DNA of 24,745 nt from 66-474 sp039923855 (GTDB lineage Bacteria > Pseudomonadota > Gammaproteobacteria > Xanthomonadales > Rhodanobacteraceae), in assembly GCA_039923855.1 (NCBI GenBank), contig JBDTBW010000053.1, positions 1-24,745 on the forward strand. Reading direction: 5' to 3'. The notes under the pieces are model-generated. The model made no database searches and was not told the DNA's origin. It saw only the letters and a program-made list of their open reading frames with translations. Below, in pieces: positions 13,608 to 23,942 of this stretch (its first letter is position 1; each line of letters opens with the position of its first letter). The position numbers and the translations under genes are program-made.

Positions 13608-13751
13608 AACAGGGGCTGCAAGGTGCCTTGCATATGTTGCCCTGATCTTGTTTTCGATACTGATAGATAGAAGTCGCGCAAACGGCGCAGCTTCGGATTC
13701 ATCGACCGTGTACACCATAGAATATCTACCTCAGGAAGCTTCTCCCCTTAC

Positions 13752-14009
13752 ATGCGCGTCTACCTGCAATCCCTCACCGCCAGCAAAGCCGCACCGCGCT
13801 ACTACCAGCTCGCGCTGGAGCAGGACCTGCTCGGCGGCTGGACGCTGTACCGCGAATGGGGCGCGCAAGGCGGACGCGCAACGCTGAAACGCGAGGTGTA
13901 TCTGCAACGCGATGACGCATTGGCCGCATTCGAGCACGCCCGCGACATACAACTGAAGCGCGGCTTCAAGCAGATGTTCGCGCAGGGGTTCGAGAATCCG
14001 CATGGCTGA
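13752..14009 (+). CDS. Stand-alone WGR-domain protein
   Basis: An 85-residue protein consisting almost wholly of a WGR domain, the nucleic-acid-binding module first seen in PARP1. YYQLALEQDLLGGWTLYREWG at about 17-37 is the core, followed by the glycine-rich GRATLKREVYL and a helix with DALAAFEHARDIQLKRGF. The typical WGR tripeptide is WGA here. ATG 13752 has no good ribosome-binding site. Its end overlaps the hemE start by 8 nt (ATGGCTGA), which implies cotranscription. Small WGR proteins are frequent in proteobacteria but their role is not known; there is no visible connection with haem synthesis. Confidence 0.85.
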   Translation: MRVYLQSLTASKAAPRYYQLALEQDLLGGWTLYREWGAQGGRATLKREVYLQRDDALAAFEHARDIQLKRGFKQMFAQGFENPHG

Positions 14010-15066
14010 CGATCCGCAAAAATCGCAACGCTTCCTGCGCGCGTTGCGACGCGAGCCTGTCGACACCACGCCAGTGTGGATCATGCGCCAGGCCGGGCGC
14101 TATCTGCCGGAATACCGCGCCACCCGTGCGCGCGCCGGCAGTTTTCTGATGCTAGCGCAAACGCCGGAACTGGCCTGCGAGGTCACGCTGCAGCCGATCC
14201 AGCGCTTCGATCTGGATGCCGCGATCCTGTTCTCCGACATTCTCACCGTACCCGATGCGATGGGGCTGGGTTTGCATTTCGTCGAAGGTGAAGGGCCGAA
14301 GTTTGCGCGTCCTGTACGGACTGCCGCCGACATCGACCGGCTCGGCATGCCCGATCCGGAAACGTCACTGCGCTATGTGATGGATGCGGTACGGCTGATC
14401 CGCCGCGAATTGAACGATCGTGTGCCGCTGATCGGTTTCGCCGGCAGCCCGTGGACGCTGGCGTGTTACATGATCCAGGGCGAAGGCTCGCGAGACTTCG
14501 CGCGGGTCAAGGCGTTCGCGCTGGACGATCCGGCGATGATGCATCGTCTGCTCGACATCAACGCGCACGCGGTGGCGGCGTATCTTGCCGCACAGGCCGC
14601 CGCCGGTGCGCAGGCGCTGATGGTGTTCGACACCTGGGGCGGGTTGTTAAACCCGCCGATGTTTATCGAGTTTTCGCAGCGCTATCTGGCGCAGATTGCC
14701 GCATTGCTGCGAGAAGACTCGAACGCACGCAATGTCCCATTGATTCTGTTCTCCAAAGGCGCGAATGCGCACTTGGAAGGCCTCGCAGACAGCGGCTGTG
14801 CAGCGCTGGGGCTGGACTGGACGATTTCGCTGGAAGATGCGCGCCGTCGCGTCGGCGATCGCGTCGCGCTGCAGGGCAACCTCGATCCTTCCCTGCTGCT
14901 TGCATCGCCCGAAGTGATCCGCCGCGAAGTGCGCCGTGTGCTCGACGACTTCGGCCCCCATCCCGGCCACTTGTTCAACCTCGGCCACGGCATCACGCCG
15001 AACGTCGATCCGGAAAACGTGCGCGTGCTGGTGGATGCGGTGCATGCAACGGGCACGCAATCCTGA
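14002..15066 (+). CDS. hemE: Uroporphyrinogen decarboxylase
   Basis: Removes the four acetate carboxyls of uroporphyrinogen III to give coproporphyrinogen III in haem synthesis; cytosolic, cofactor-free. The 354-residue length is normal. Signature 1, PVWIMRQAGRYLPEYR, is at 24-39. The catalytic aspartate is D79 in ILFSDILTVPDAMG. Signature 2, GFAGSPWTLACYMIQGEGS, lies near 149-167. FDTWGGLL, ALGLDW, QGNLDP and the C-terminal FNLGHGI are also present. ATG 14002 lies inside the WGR gene. aroK-aroB-(small gene)-hemE is an arrangement I associate with Xanthomonadales. The gene converges on the DUF6629 gene with 5 bp between stops. Confidence 0.97.
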   Translation: MADDPQKSQRFLRALRREPVDTTPVWIMRQAGRYLPEYRATRARAGSFLMLAQTPELACEVTLQPIQRFDLDAAILFSDILTVPDAMGLGLHFVEGEGPKFARPVRTAADIDRLGMPDPETSLRYVMDAVRLIRRELNDRVPLIGFAGSPWTLACYMIQGEGSRDFARVKAFALDDPAMMHRLLDINAHAVAAYLAAQAAAGAQALMVFDTWGGLLNPPMFIEFSQRYLAQIAALLREDSNARNVPLILFSKGANAHLEGLADSGCAALGLDWTISLEDARRRVGDRVALQGNLDPSLLLASPEVIRREVRRVLDDFGPHPGHLFNLGHGITPNVDPENVRVLVDAVHATGTQS

Positions 15067-15071
15067 TTCGG

Positions 15072-15710
15072 TCAGTGTTGCAAAACGCGCCCGCGTCGCT
15101 CTACCACGCGGCGGCGATTGAAATGGAAATAGATCAGGATGCTGACCACGGCGGCATACGCGCACCACACCGACGTGAAAGCGTAATGCTTGAGCCATAA
15201 CACCACCAGCACGCCGATCAGATTCACCGCACCGAGCGCGATGATGTAGCGATAACCCGAGAAAAAAAGCGAACCGCAGGTCGCGAACACATAGAGAGCG
15301 GCGATCAACAGGTGATTGGTGCCCGGATTCCTGTAGACCACGCTGTGGCCTTCCACGTAAATCGCTGTCGGAAACTTCAGCAACGCCCACAGTTGGTAAA
15401 GCGTGAGTCCGGCACCGATTGCGAGGAACGGCAGGATTAACAGCCGCCGCCCGCGCCCGGGCTCGATCAGCCAGATGCCAAGGGGAATCAGCAGCGTCAA
15501 CAAACCCTGCGCGTAAAGCATGTATAAAAATCCCCACGGTCTCAGGCCGCCCAACGCGTGATCGCCGCTCAATCCCAGCCAGACCGCGCCTTCCGCGAAC
15601 TGATGCAGCGCGAACAGCAATGGGATCGATGCAAACAGCCATTCGTTGCGGTGCTCGCTGCGCGCAAGGGTCGCACTGCTGGTGAAACTGGCGGTTGCGG
15701 AAAAACACAT
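15072..15710 (-). CDS. DUF6629-type multi-pass membrane protein
   Basis: A 212-residue inner-membrane protein with about six or seven hydrophobic segments. It begins MCFSATASFTSSATL, and continues with IPLLFALHQFAEGAVWLGL near 29-47. This start plus the Q-x-x-EG-x-VW-L-GL segment is characteristic of the DUF6629 family as I know it. Later segments are MLYAQGLLTLLIPLGIWLI, LLILPFLAIGAGLTLYQLW, LLIAALYVFATCGSLFF, YIIALGAVNLIGVLVVLWL and WCAYAAVVSILIYFHF; the tail is basic. The function is unknown. It is alone on the minus strand, convergent with hemE, and a repeat-rich gap separates it from the TPR gene. Confidence 0.8.
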   Translation of the reverse strand: MCFSATASFTSSATLARSEHRNEWLFASIPLLFALHQFAEGAVWLGLSGDHALGGLRPWGFLYMLYAQGLLTLLIPLGIWLIEPGRGRRLLILPFLAIGAGLTLYQLWALLKFPTAIYVEGHSVVYRNPGTNHLLIAALYVFATCGSLFFSGYRYIIALGAVNLIGVLVVLWLKHYAFTSVWCAYAAVVSILIYFHFNRRRVVERRGRVLQH

Positions 15711-15786
15711 GACGCTGATCTTCAGGACATTCGGGGCCTGCGGTCAAGGAATCGCTTTGGTCGTCGAGGCGAGTCACCCCAACCCT

Positions 15787-15859
15787 CGTCATTCCGGGGC
15801 CGTCCCGGCTTCATCGGGATGGAACCCGGACTTTGTCCGTAGACAGCCACAGAATGACG
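15787..15859. repeat. Degenerate GTCATTCC-family repeat
   Basis: CGTCATTC at 15787-15794 and GAATGACG at 15852-15859 are perfect inverted ends. Inside are GGGGCCGTCCCGG, CATCGGGATGG and ACCCGGACTTTGTCC. This is a decayed relative of the mirrored elements at 9372 and 13527. The remainder of 15711-15900 contains no gene. Confidence 0.65.
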
Positions 15860-15900
15860 AAAGGAGGAAGGATGATTGCTGGGCGCGCTCGTGATGTGGG

Positions 15901-17715
15901 TCAAGGCATCGCCTTGGCGGTGGTGGTGGTCGGCAGGCCGACCTTGCGGCAGAACGCGGCGAAGCGCGGGTCGTGTTCATAGCGCAGGATGAACGGGTCG
16001 TAGAGCAGTAGCTGGATGCCCGGATCGCGGCTGGCCCAGGCGCGCTCCAGCCACGCGAACATCTGGTCCGGGTCACGGCGGAGCGCGTAAACTTCGGCGA
16101 TCTGGTACGGCGCGATATCGGCCTGTGTGTCGATCAGGTGCTTGAGCGCCGCGCCGGCGGCGGCGCGGTTGGCGCCGATCTGCGACGCCAGTGCCAATGC
16201 CTCATCCTGCCACACTCCCGGCGGCTCCGTCTGCGCCGCGGCCAGCGCGGCCTTGGCATCAGCGCGCTGGATTTCGATGACTGCCAGTTGCTCGTGCTGA
16301 CCCACTGCTGCCGGTTGCAGCTCGATCGCCTTGCGGATCGCCGTCTTCGCTTCGTCGAAACGGCCGAGGGCGGACAGGTAGGTCGCCAGCCAGTTGTACC
16401 AGATCGCATGCAACGGATCGGTAGCCAAGGCCTGCCGGGTCAGCGCGACCGCCTGATCCGGATGCCCCAGCGTCGCCAGCAGATTACCGAGGTTGAACAA
16501 ACTTGCCCCGTCGTTCGGCGCCAGTTGCACGGCGCGCTGGTATTCCGCCTGCGCGCCGGTCCAGTCGAAATCGGCGTTGAACATTACATTGCCGCGCGCG
16601 CCATGTGCCGCCGCCAGATTAGGGTTCAGCGCCAATGCGGTATTGGCCGCCGCGCGCGCTTTCGTATACGCCTGCTGAGCATCCTGTCCGCCGAAAAATC
16701 CCCCGGCCATCCCGGTCCACGCGTACGACAGCTCGGCCCAGGCCAGCGCGTAGTGCGGATCGTCCTTGATCGCCGCCTGGTATTGCGCGATCGCCCGGCG
16801 CTCATCGGCTTCGGTGTTGCGTGCGTCATAGAACTTGCCCTGCAGGTACGCGGTGTAGGCGGTGAGGTTGCCGCTGGGTGGGCGATCGCTTTGCACCACC
16901 GCGCCACCGCTCTCCATCAGCTTCGCCTGCAAGGCGCCGGCAACGGCGTGGGTGATGTCGTCCTGCAGCGCGAACAGATCCTTGTACGGCCGGTCGTAAT
17001 GCTGCGACCACAGCGTGCTGGCATCGGCCGTATTGATCAGCTCAGCGCTGATACGCACTTCGTCGCCCTGCCGGCGCACGCTGCCTTCCAGCAGGTGCAC
17101 CACGCCGAGTTTGGCGCCGATGGTTTGCGCACTGTCCTTGCTGTCGCGGAACTGGAACGCGGAGTTGCGGCCGATGACCTTCAACCCAGCGAACTGCGAC
17201 AGCGCGGTGATGAAGTCCTCGGACAGGCCATCGGAGAAATACTGCTGATCCTTGTCGCCGCTGTCGTTGGCCAGCGGTAGCACGGCGATGGACTTGAAAG
17301 GAATCTTTGCAACAGCCGTGGCGATGGTCTGCGCCGTGGTGACTTGCAAGCCGGCGCCCTTGCGCCAGACGAAGGTGTTGGTCAGCAGCAGCACGATCGC
17401 CACCGCCATGACGCCGATGATCCAGAAATCCAGCTTGCGCCCGGTCGAGTGCGCGATCGAATCGCCGGGATCGATTTCGCTCTCGCGCTTCAAACCCTGC
17501 GGGGTGAACTCGTAGAACCACGCGAACGCCAGCCAGAACGGAAAGCCGATGATCGCGGCAATCAGAAACCAGCGCGTTGCCCAATCAGGCAATCCGATTG
17601 AAGGCCCCAGTTGTGAAATACCCTGCGCCAGCGCCCACACCGCGCCGGCGTACAGCACACCCGCGCGCAACACGTTGCGACGCCGCAACTCGTGCAGGAA
17701 ACCCGCCTTCAGCAT
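15901..17715 (-). CDS. Membrane-anchored TPR protein with TolB/FlgO-like N-domain
   Basis: A 604-residue protein from ATG 17715 (MLKAGFLHELRRRNVLR); an in-frame extension to 17850 is less likely since the ELRRRNV start is typical. Three hydrophobic segments lie at about 17-33, 49-69 and 97-114, followed by KSIAVLPLANDSGDKDQQYF at 141-160 and SDGLSEDFITALSQF. This is the domain found in CadC-like regulators and predicted adenylate-cyclase-linked TPR proteins, where it binds or oligomerises in the periplasm. From about 285 to 560 there are tetratricopeptide-like repeats, for example LNPNLAAAHGARGNVMF and LAPNDGASLFNLGNLLATLG. No enzymatic or DNA-binding domain is visible at the N-terminus. Similar genes are abundant and often multicopy in Xanthomonadales. 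It is divergent from valS. Confidence 0.85.
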   Translation of the reverse strand: MLKAGFLHELRRRNVLRAGVLYAGAVWALAQGISQLGPSIGLPDWATRWFLIAAIIGFPFWLAFAWFYEFTPQGLKRESEIDPGDSIAHSTGRKLDFWIIGVMAVAIVLLLTNTFVWRKGAGLQVTTAQTIATAVAKIPFKSIAVLPLANDSGDKDQQYFSDGLSEDFITALSQFAGLKVIGRNSAFQFRDSKDSAQTIGAKLGVVHLLEGSVRRQGDEVRISAELINTADASTLWSQHYDRPYKDLFALQDDITHAVAGALQAKLMESGGAVVQSDRPPSGNLTAYTAYLQGKFYDARNTEADERRAIAQYQAAIKDDPHYALAWAELSYAWTGMAGGFFGGQDAQQAYTKARAAANTALALNPNLAAAHGARGNVMFNADFDWTGAQAEYQRAVQLAPNDGASLFNLGNLLATLGHPDQAVALTRQALATDPLHAIWYNWLATYLSALGRFDEAKTAIRKAIELQPAAVGQHEQLAVIEIQRADAKAALAAAQTEPPGVWQDEALALASQIGANRAAAGAALKHLIDTQADIAPYQIAEVYALRRDPDQMFAWLERAWASRDPGIQLLLYDPFILRYEHDPRFAAFCRKVGLPTTTTAKAMP

Positions 17716-17822
17716 GCCGGTCTTGTCCCCCAGACGATTGCCGAGCGAAATCGCATCGGCCCGCAACACTTGGAATGTTAGCGCCAAAGCGGGCACGATG
17801 TGGCGATGGCGCAAATCGCGAT

Positions 17823-17851
17823 TTGGGGGCGCGGTGTCGTGCCCGTACAAT
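17823..17851 (+). promoter_or_regulatory. Candidate sigma-70 promoter for valS
   Basis: TTGGGG (17823-17828) and TACAAT (17846-17851) are separated by 17 bp. The -10 matches the consensus at five of six positions. Transcription would begin near 17858, giving a leader of about 60 nt before the valS ATG. It lies in the 202-bp region between the divergent TPR and valS genes. Confidence 0.45.
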
Positions 17852-17917
17852 CACGTCTCCCCGCAGAACGATCGCATCATCGACGCGCCGCTGCGACGGC
17901 GCACGCCGAGCCAGTGT

Positions 17918-20992
<3,075 letters not shown>

Positions 20993-20999
20993 CAGTTCT

Positions 21000-21139
21000 C
21001 GTCATTCCGGCCCTTCGACAAACTCAGGACAGGCCGGCCTTCGGACGAGCCGGAATCCAGCGGCTCTTCCCTCCATGGGTCTGGATGATGTTGCCTTCCT
21101 TGGCTCTGGATCCCGACCATTCCCCTGGCCGGGATGACG
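21000..21139. repeat. Composite GTCATTCCGG repeat with nested CCCTTCGAC repeat
   Basis: CGTCATTCCGG at 21000-21010 and a later GCCGGAATCCAG (21050-21061) form one hairpin unit. Its loop contains GGCCCTTCGAC-AAA-CTCAGGACAGG (21009-21033). A second, diverged unit, CTGGATCCCGACC ... GGCCGGGATGACG, ends at 21139. The whole lies between the convergent valS and rimI genes; the 170-bp gap contains no gene. Confidence 0.85.
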
Positions 21140-21162
21140 AGCAAAAAATTACGCGTGGATCG

Positions 21163-21645
21163 TCACCCTTGCGAACTCGGAAACAACTCCATCGCCATCA
21201 CGATCGCATCCTCGCGGCCGCGGCGCGCCGGATAGTAATTCGGACGGCGCCCGATCTCGTTGAAACCGGCGCGTTCGTACATGCCCTGCGCCGCCACGTT
21301 GGACGGACGCACTTCGAGGAATACACGATGCGCGCTGTGCCAGCGGGCGAGATCGAGCAGGCGATACAGCAGACGCCCACCGTGGCCGTGGCCCTGCTCC
21401 GCCGGCGCCACGCACAGATTCAGGATATGCGCCTCGTCGGCACCGGTCGACAGGACGCCGTAGCCGATCACGCCGTGATCCGACTCCAGCACCCAGCACT
21501 TGTGCCCGGCGTCGAGGCAATCGCGGAAAATATGCTGCGACCACGGAAATTCGTAGGCCGCCGCTTCGATTGCCGCGACCGCGGCCAGATCTGTGCGCAG
21601 CATCGGCCGGAATTGCGGCAACGCCGTGACGACGACGGCAACCAT
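21163..21645 (-). CDS. rimI: Ribosomal-protein S18 alanine N-acetyltransferase
   Basis: A 160-residue GNAT acetyltransferase that modifies the N-terminal alanine of ribosomal protein S18. ATG 21645 lies one base after the holD stop. LRTDLAAVAAIEAAAYEFPWS at about 16-36 is the N-terminal substrate side. HILNLCVAPAEQGHGHGGRLL at 73-93 holds the Q-x-x-G-x-G acetyl-CoA loop. EVRPSNVAAQGMYERAGF at 111-128 carries the RimI signature with E111 and Y123, and RRPNYYP follows. The length is typical. It is the last gene of a pssA-holD-rimI operon; holD-rimI adjacency is shared with E. coli. Confidence 0.93.
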   Translation of the reverse strand: MVAVVVTALPQFRPMLRTDLAAVAAIEAAAYEFPWSQHIFRDCLDAGHKCWVLESDHGVIGYGVLSTGADEAHILNLCVAPAEQGHGHGGRLLYRLLDLARWHSAHRVFLEVRPSNVAAQGMYERAGFNEIGRRPNYYPARRGREDAIVMAMELFPSSQG

Positions 21646-21646
21646 T

Positions 21647-22126
21647 TCAGCCGCTCCCCGCCTCGCGCACGAGACCTTGCAACATCTCCCATAACGCGCG
21701 TTTGCGCGTGCGATCGGCGTGCAGCGTGGCCAGCGCGTCGACCCGCAACACACGCGCTTCCTCAATCGTTGCCGGCACTTCGACATCACCGAACGCCAGC
21801 ACGCGCACGCATTCATCGCGTTCGGCATCGGCGATCCGCACGCATTGCATTCCCAGTTTGCTGATCGCCTCGGTGAGTTTGGCGGACAACTCGGCCAACT
21901 CCGGCCGGTGCAGTTCCATGCTCGCGCGCGCCAACGCAATACGATTGCCATGGCGTGCCGATGACGACGCCGTGCCGGCGAGCACCGCGGGTGCGTTCTG
22001 CGAACCGCCGGCAATCGGCTCGACAGTGGCCGCTGCATCATTGCGCGCTCGCAGGCGCAGCGGCGTGATGCCCAGCGCGCGCAGCGTTTGCGATCTCGAA
22101 AGCACGACAACGGGTGCGGCGGTCAT
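21647..22126 (-). CDS. holD: DNA polymerase III psi subunit (HolD)
   Basis: A 159-residue protein that I assign to HolD, which links the clamp loader to SSB through chi. The N-terminus has SQTLRALGITPLRLR, comparable with the LQQLGIT-x-x-SLR start of E. coli psi. The C-terminus has ARVLRVDALATLHADRTRKRALWEMLQGL, matching the PALTDLRANPTARAALWQQI region of E. coli. The centre (RIALARASMELHRPELAEL, RIADAERDECVRVLAFGDV) fits the variable alpha/beta core. A low-complexity Ala/Ser insert (about 31-60) separates the SSB/chi-interacting N-terminus from the core. Position immediately before rimI, as in E. coli, strongly supports the call. Sequence similarity alone is weak, as is usual for psi. Confidence 0.75.
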   Translation of the reverse strand: MTAAPVVVLSRSQTLRALGITPLRLRARNDAAATVEPIAGGSQNAPAVLAGTASSSARHGNRIALARASMELHRPELAELSAKLTEAISKLGMQCVRIADAERDECVRVLAFGDVEVPATIEEARVLRVDALATLHADRTRKRALWEMLQGLVREAGSG

Positions 22127-22130
22127 CGCG

Positions 22131-22931
22131 TCATCCCGCCGGCGGATGCCGGCGGCTGGCGCGCAGGCGCCGGCGCGAATTGCGGTGGCGCAGCCCCCAC
22201 AACGTCAGCACCGGCCCGGACAGCACATATATCGTGGCGATGATCAGCAGCACAACGGCGGTGTTCAACGCAAGCGCCACCACGATCAACACCGCCAGGA
22301 TGATCCACACGAACGGCACCTTGTCGTGCCGCGGCCACGCCTTGAAACTGAAATAACGCACGCGGCTGACCATCAACAGGCCGGCGACGATCGCCAGGAT
22401 CGGCGTGAAAAAACACAACCACGCGCCTTCAATATCGGCGTTGCCCATTGCCCATACGAACGACATGCACAAGCCGGCCGCGGCGGGACTCGCAAGCCCC
22501 TGGAAGTAGCGCTTGTCGGCGACGCCGACCTGGGTGTTGAAACGCGCCAGCCGCAGCGCCGCGCACGCCGCGTACAGAAAGGCCGCCGCCCAGCCGAGCT
22601 TGCCCCACAGCACGCCGTAATCCCTGAGGTATTGCAACGACCACGTGTACAACACCAGGGCCGGCGCCAGCCCGAAGCTCACCAGGTCCGAGAGCGAATC
22701 GTATTGCACACCGAATTCGCTTTGGGTGCCGGTCAAGCGCGCCACCCGGCCATCCATGCCGTCCAGCAGGCCGGCCACGAACACGGCAATCGCCGCATCG
22801 GTGAAATCGCCGCCGATCGCGGCGACGATCGCGTAGAAACCGGCGAACATCGCGCCGGTGGTGAACAGGTTCGGCAACAGATAGATGCCGCGGCGTGGCG
22901 GACGTACCGGCGAGGGCGTTTGGTCGGTCAT
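22131..22931 (-). CDS. pssA: CDP-diacylglycerol-serine O-phosphatidyltransferase
   Basis: Makes phosphatidylserine, the precursor of phosphatidylethanolamine, at the inner membrane. ATG 22931 (MTDQTPSPVRPPRRGIYLLPN) gives 266 residues; a longer in-frame extension upstream is not family-like. The CDP-alcohol phosphatidyltransferase motif D57-G-x2-D60-G-x2-A64-R65-x8-G74-x3-D78-x3-D82 is complete. About eight hydrophobic helices follow, including WAAAFLYAACAALRLARFNTQ near 130-150 and a terminal hydrophobic pair; the tail is Arg-rich. This is the membrane-embedded (type II, Bacillus-like) PssA, not the E. coli PLD-type. It heads a tight operon with holD (4-bp gap) and rimI. Confidence 0.95.
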   Translation of the reverse strand: MTDQTPSPVRPPRRGIYLLPNLFTTGAMFAGFYAIVAAIGGDFTDAAIAVFVAGLLDGMDGRVARLTGTQSEFGVQYDSLSDLVSFGLAPALVLYTWSLQYLRDYGVLWGKLGWAAAFLYAACAALRLARFNTQVGVADKRYFQGLASPAAAGLCMSFVWAMGNADIEGAWLCFFTPILAIVAGLLMVSRVRYFSFKAWPRHDKVPFVWIILAVLIVVALALNTAVVLLIIATIYVLSGPVLTLWGLRHRNSRRRLRASRRHPPAG

Positions 22932-22954
22932 CCGTGTTTCTGCTGCTCGAGTCG

Positions 22955-22983
22955 GTAAAATCTGAACCGGACACAAGTGTAAA
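22955..22983 (-). promoter_or_regulatory. Candidate promoter for the pssA-holD-rimI operon
   Basis: On the minus strand TTTACA (22983-22978, five of six to consensus) and TTTTAC (22960-22955) are 17 bp apart, about 25-50 bp upstream of the pssA ATG. The -10 is poor, so this is tentative. Confidence 0.3.
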
Positions 22984-23079
22984 CCATCGCCGCGCTTGTG
23001 CCGCCGGCGTTGTGGTGTTATCCAGTGTCCATCCCGTATCGACGCGCGGCCGCATCCGCGCCTTTTTTGGAGAATCGCC

Positions 23080-23523
23080 ATGCCGCGCCTCATGTCCGCC
23101 GTGTTTGCCGTCGCCGCACTCGCTCTGGCTGCGTCGGCGGCCAATGCCCAGGTCTACAAATGGAAGGACGCCAGCGGCACCACGCATTATTCCGACCAGC
23201 CGCCGGCGGGTGCGAAATACGAAAAGGTGCAGGTCAACAGCAATGTGTCGACGCCGGTCACGGCGCCCTCCAGCGCTGCGGCCACCGCAGACGCGAGCAC
23301 GGCGGCAGCCAAACCGGCGCCAGCTGCGGGCAAGGTCACCGATACGCCCGGCAATCGCGCCAAGCTGTGCAATGATCTCGGTAGCAATATCGCACTGCTC
23401 AACAGCCAGCAGCCGTTGACGATCGGCGACAGCGGCGCACAGAAATCGATTAGCGACGACGAACGTCGCCAGCAACTGGCGACCGCGCAGGCGCAGCAGA
23501 AGCAGTATTGCGCCGGCGGCTGA
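23080..23523 (+). CDS. DUF4124 domain protein, exported
   Basis: A 147-residue protein from ATG 23080, with TGGAGA 6-12 nt upstream. Signal peptide at 1-22 (VFAVAALALAASAANA, cleavage before QVYKW). The DUF4124 domain follows at once: QVYKWKDASGTTHYSDQPP at 23-41, a short beta-rich module common in envelope proteins of gammaproteobacteria. An Ala/Pro/Thr-rich linker (about 55-88) leads to a C-terminal segment with two cysteines (AKLCNDLGSNIALLN, QKQYCAGG) and a Gln-rich helix, possibly closed by a disulfide. The function is unknown. It is divergent from pssA and probably monocistronic. Confidence 0.88.
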   Translation: MPRLMSAVFAVAALALAASAANAQVYKWKDASGTTHYSDQPPAGAKYEKVQVNSNVSTPVTAPSSAAATADASTAAAKPAPAAGKVTDTPGNRAKLCNDLGSNIALLNSQQPLTIGDSGAQKSISDDERRQQLATAQAQQKQYCAGG

Positions 23524-23540
23524 TTCGGTTTTTCCCCGCT

Positions 23541-23571
23541 CGTCATTTCGGCGCAGGCCGGAATCCAGTGG
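23541..23571. repeat. Single GTCATTCCGG-family unit
   Basis: CGTCATTTCGGCGCAGGCC followed by GGAATCCAGTGG is one hairpin unit of the family seen mirrored at 9372 and 13527. Here it is solitary, 17 bp after the DUF4124 gene stop. Confidence 0.8.
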
Positions 23572-23632
23572 CTTTGTGTTTGATTATGCGGGACCGTCAC
23601 AAGATTTTCCGGCTTCCGCTCCCAAGCGAGCG

Positions 23633-23660
23633 GGCTACTTTTGTTTTGGCAAAAGGAGCC
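23633..23660. repeat. Inverted repeat GGCTACTTTTG / CAAAAGGAGCC
   Basis: The two 11-bp arms (23633-23643 and 23650-23660) match at ten of eleven positions around TTTTGG. Sequences of this look (TACTTTTG next to GGCAAAAG and CCAAAA) are frequent interspersed repeats in proteobacterial genomes; the family assignment is from memory. Confidence 0.6.
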
Positions 23661-23844
23661 AAAACCATTGCGCTTGGACGCGATGGTCTCGGCAACATCG
23701 TGTTGCCAATGAAACGAACGGCAGGTATTCATCCCTGAAGCGCTTCCCGGCCCGCACATCCATGTGCGCGAACATACGTCGCTTGCTTCGCCGTTCGGCT
23801 GCGCTTCTCGGCATCGCGTACAGCGCGCATAGCTCTCTCAAGAC

Positions 23845-23858
23845 GGCCATCCATGGCC
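23845..23858. repeat. Dispersed palindrome GGCCATCCATGGCC, copy 2
   Basis: Identical over 14 bp, plus the following TGCGC, to 3387-3400. It is followed by a second small palindrome, GCGCTAGCGC (23860-23869). Confidence 0.65.
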
Positions 23859-23881
23859 TGCGCTAGCGCAAACGACTTGCG

Positions 23882-23905
23882 CCCTGCTCCCTGCACCCTG
23901 CTCCC
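23882..23905. repeat. Heptanucleotide tandem repeat CCCTGCT upstream of proS
   Basis: Units CCCTGCT, CCCTGCA, CCCTGCT and a final CCC lie directly upstream of a TACAAT -10 box. The unit length equals that of the proC tract. A TTGCGC at 23877-23882 lies 25 bp before TACAAT, and the repeat fills this spacer. Confidence 0.75.
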
Positions 23906-23907
23906 GT

Positions 23908-23913
23908 TACAAT
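23908..23913 (+). promoter_or_regulatory. Candidate -10 box for proS
   Basis: TACAAT, five of six to consensus, lies 29 bp upstream of the proS ATG. No -35 box is at normal spacing; the nearest TTGCGC is 25 bp away. It could be a promoter dependent on an activator or on repeat length. Confidence 0.35.
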
Positions 23914-23942
23914 CCCTCGTTAGCCACCAGATTGATTGCTTC

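Larger units (their letters stand above)
23524..23942. other. 419-bp gene-free repeat-rich region before proS
   Basis: I find no convincing gene here. It holds, in order, a GTCATTTCGG-type unit, an inverted repeat with TTTTG arms, a GGCCATCCATGGCC palindrome, a CCCTGCT heptamer tract and a TACAAT -10 box. The short open frames in it have no family-like features or ribosome-binding sites. Confidence 0.7.

Noticed and set aside
14647..15792. A 381-codon minus-strand frame across hemE and the DUF6629 gene
   Set aside because: It overlaps two well-supported genes in another frame and has no coherent domain.
16138..17280. A 380-codon frame antisense to the TPR gene
   Set aside because: No family-like features; the TPR repeats and membrane anchor on the other strand are convincing.
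17549..17917. A 123-codon N-terminal extension of valS
   Set aside because: It overlaps the divergent TPR gene, is unlike any ValRS and would span the candidate promoter.
21163..22110. A longer 315-codon version of rimI
   Set aside because: The upstream part is the out-of-frame shadow of holD; the GNAT domain starts at ATG 21645.
23524..23942. Short open frames before proS as genes
   Set aside because: They have no ribosome-binding sites, cross repeat elements and look like random Arg/Ser/Ala-rich translation.
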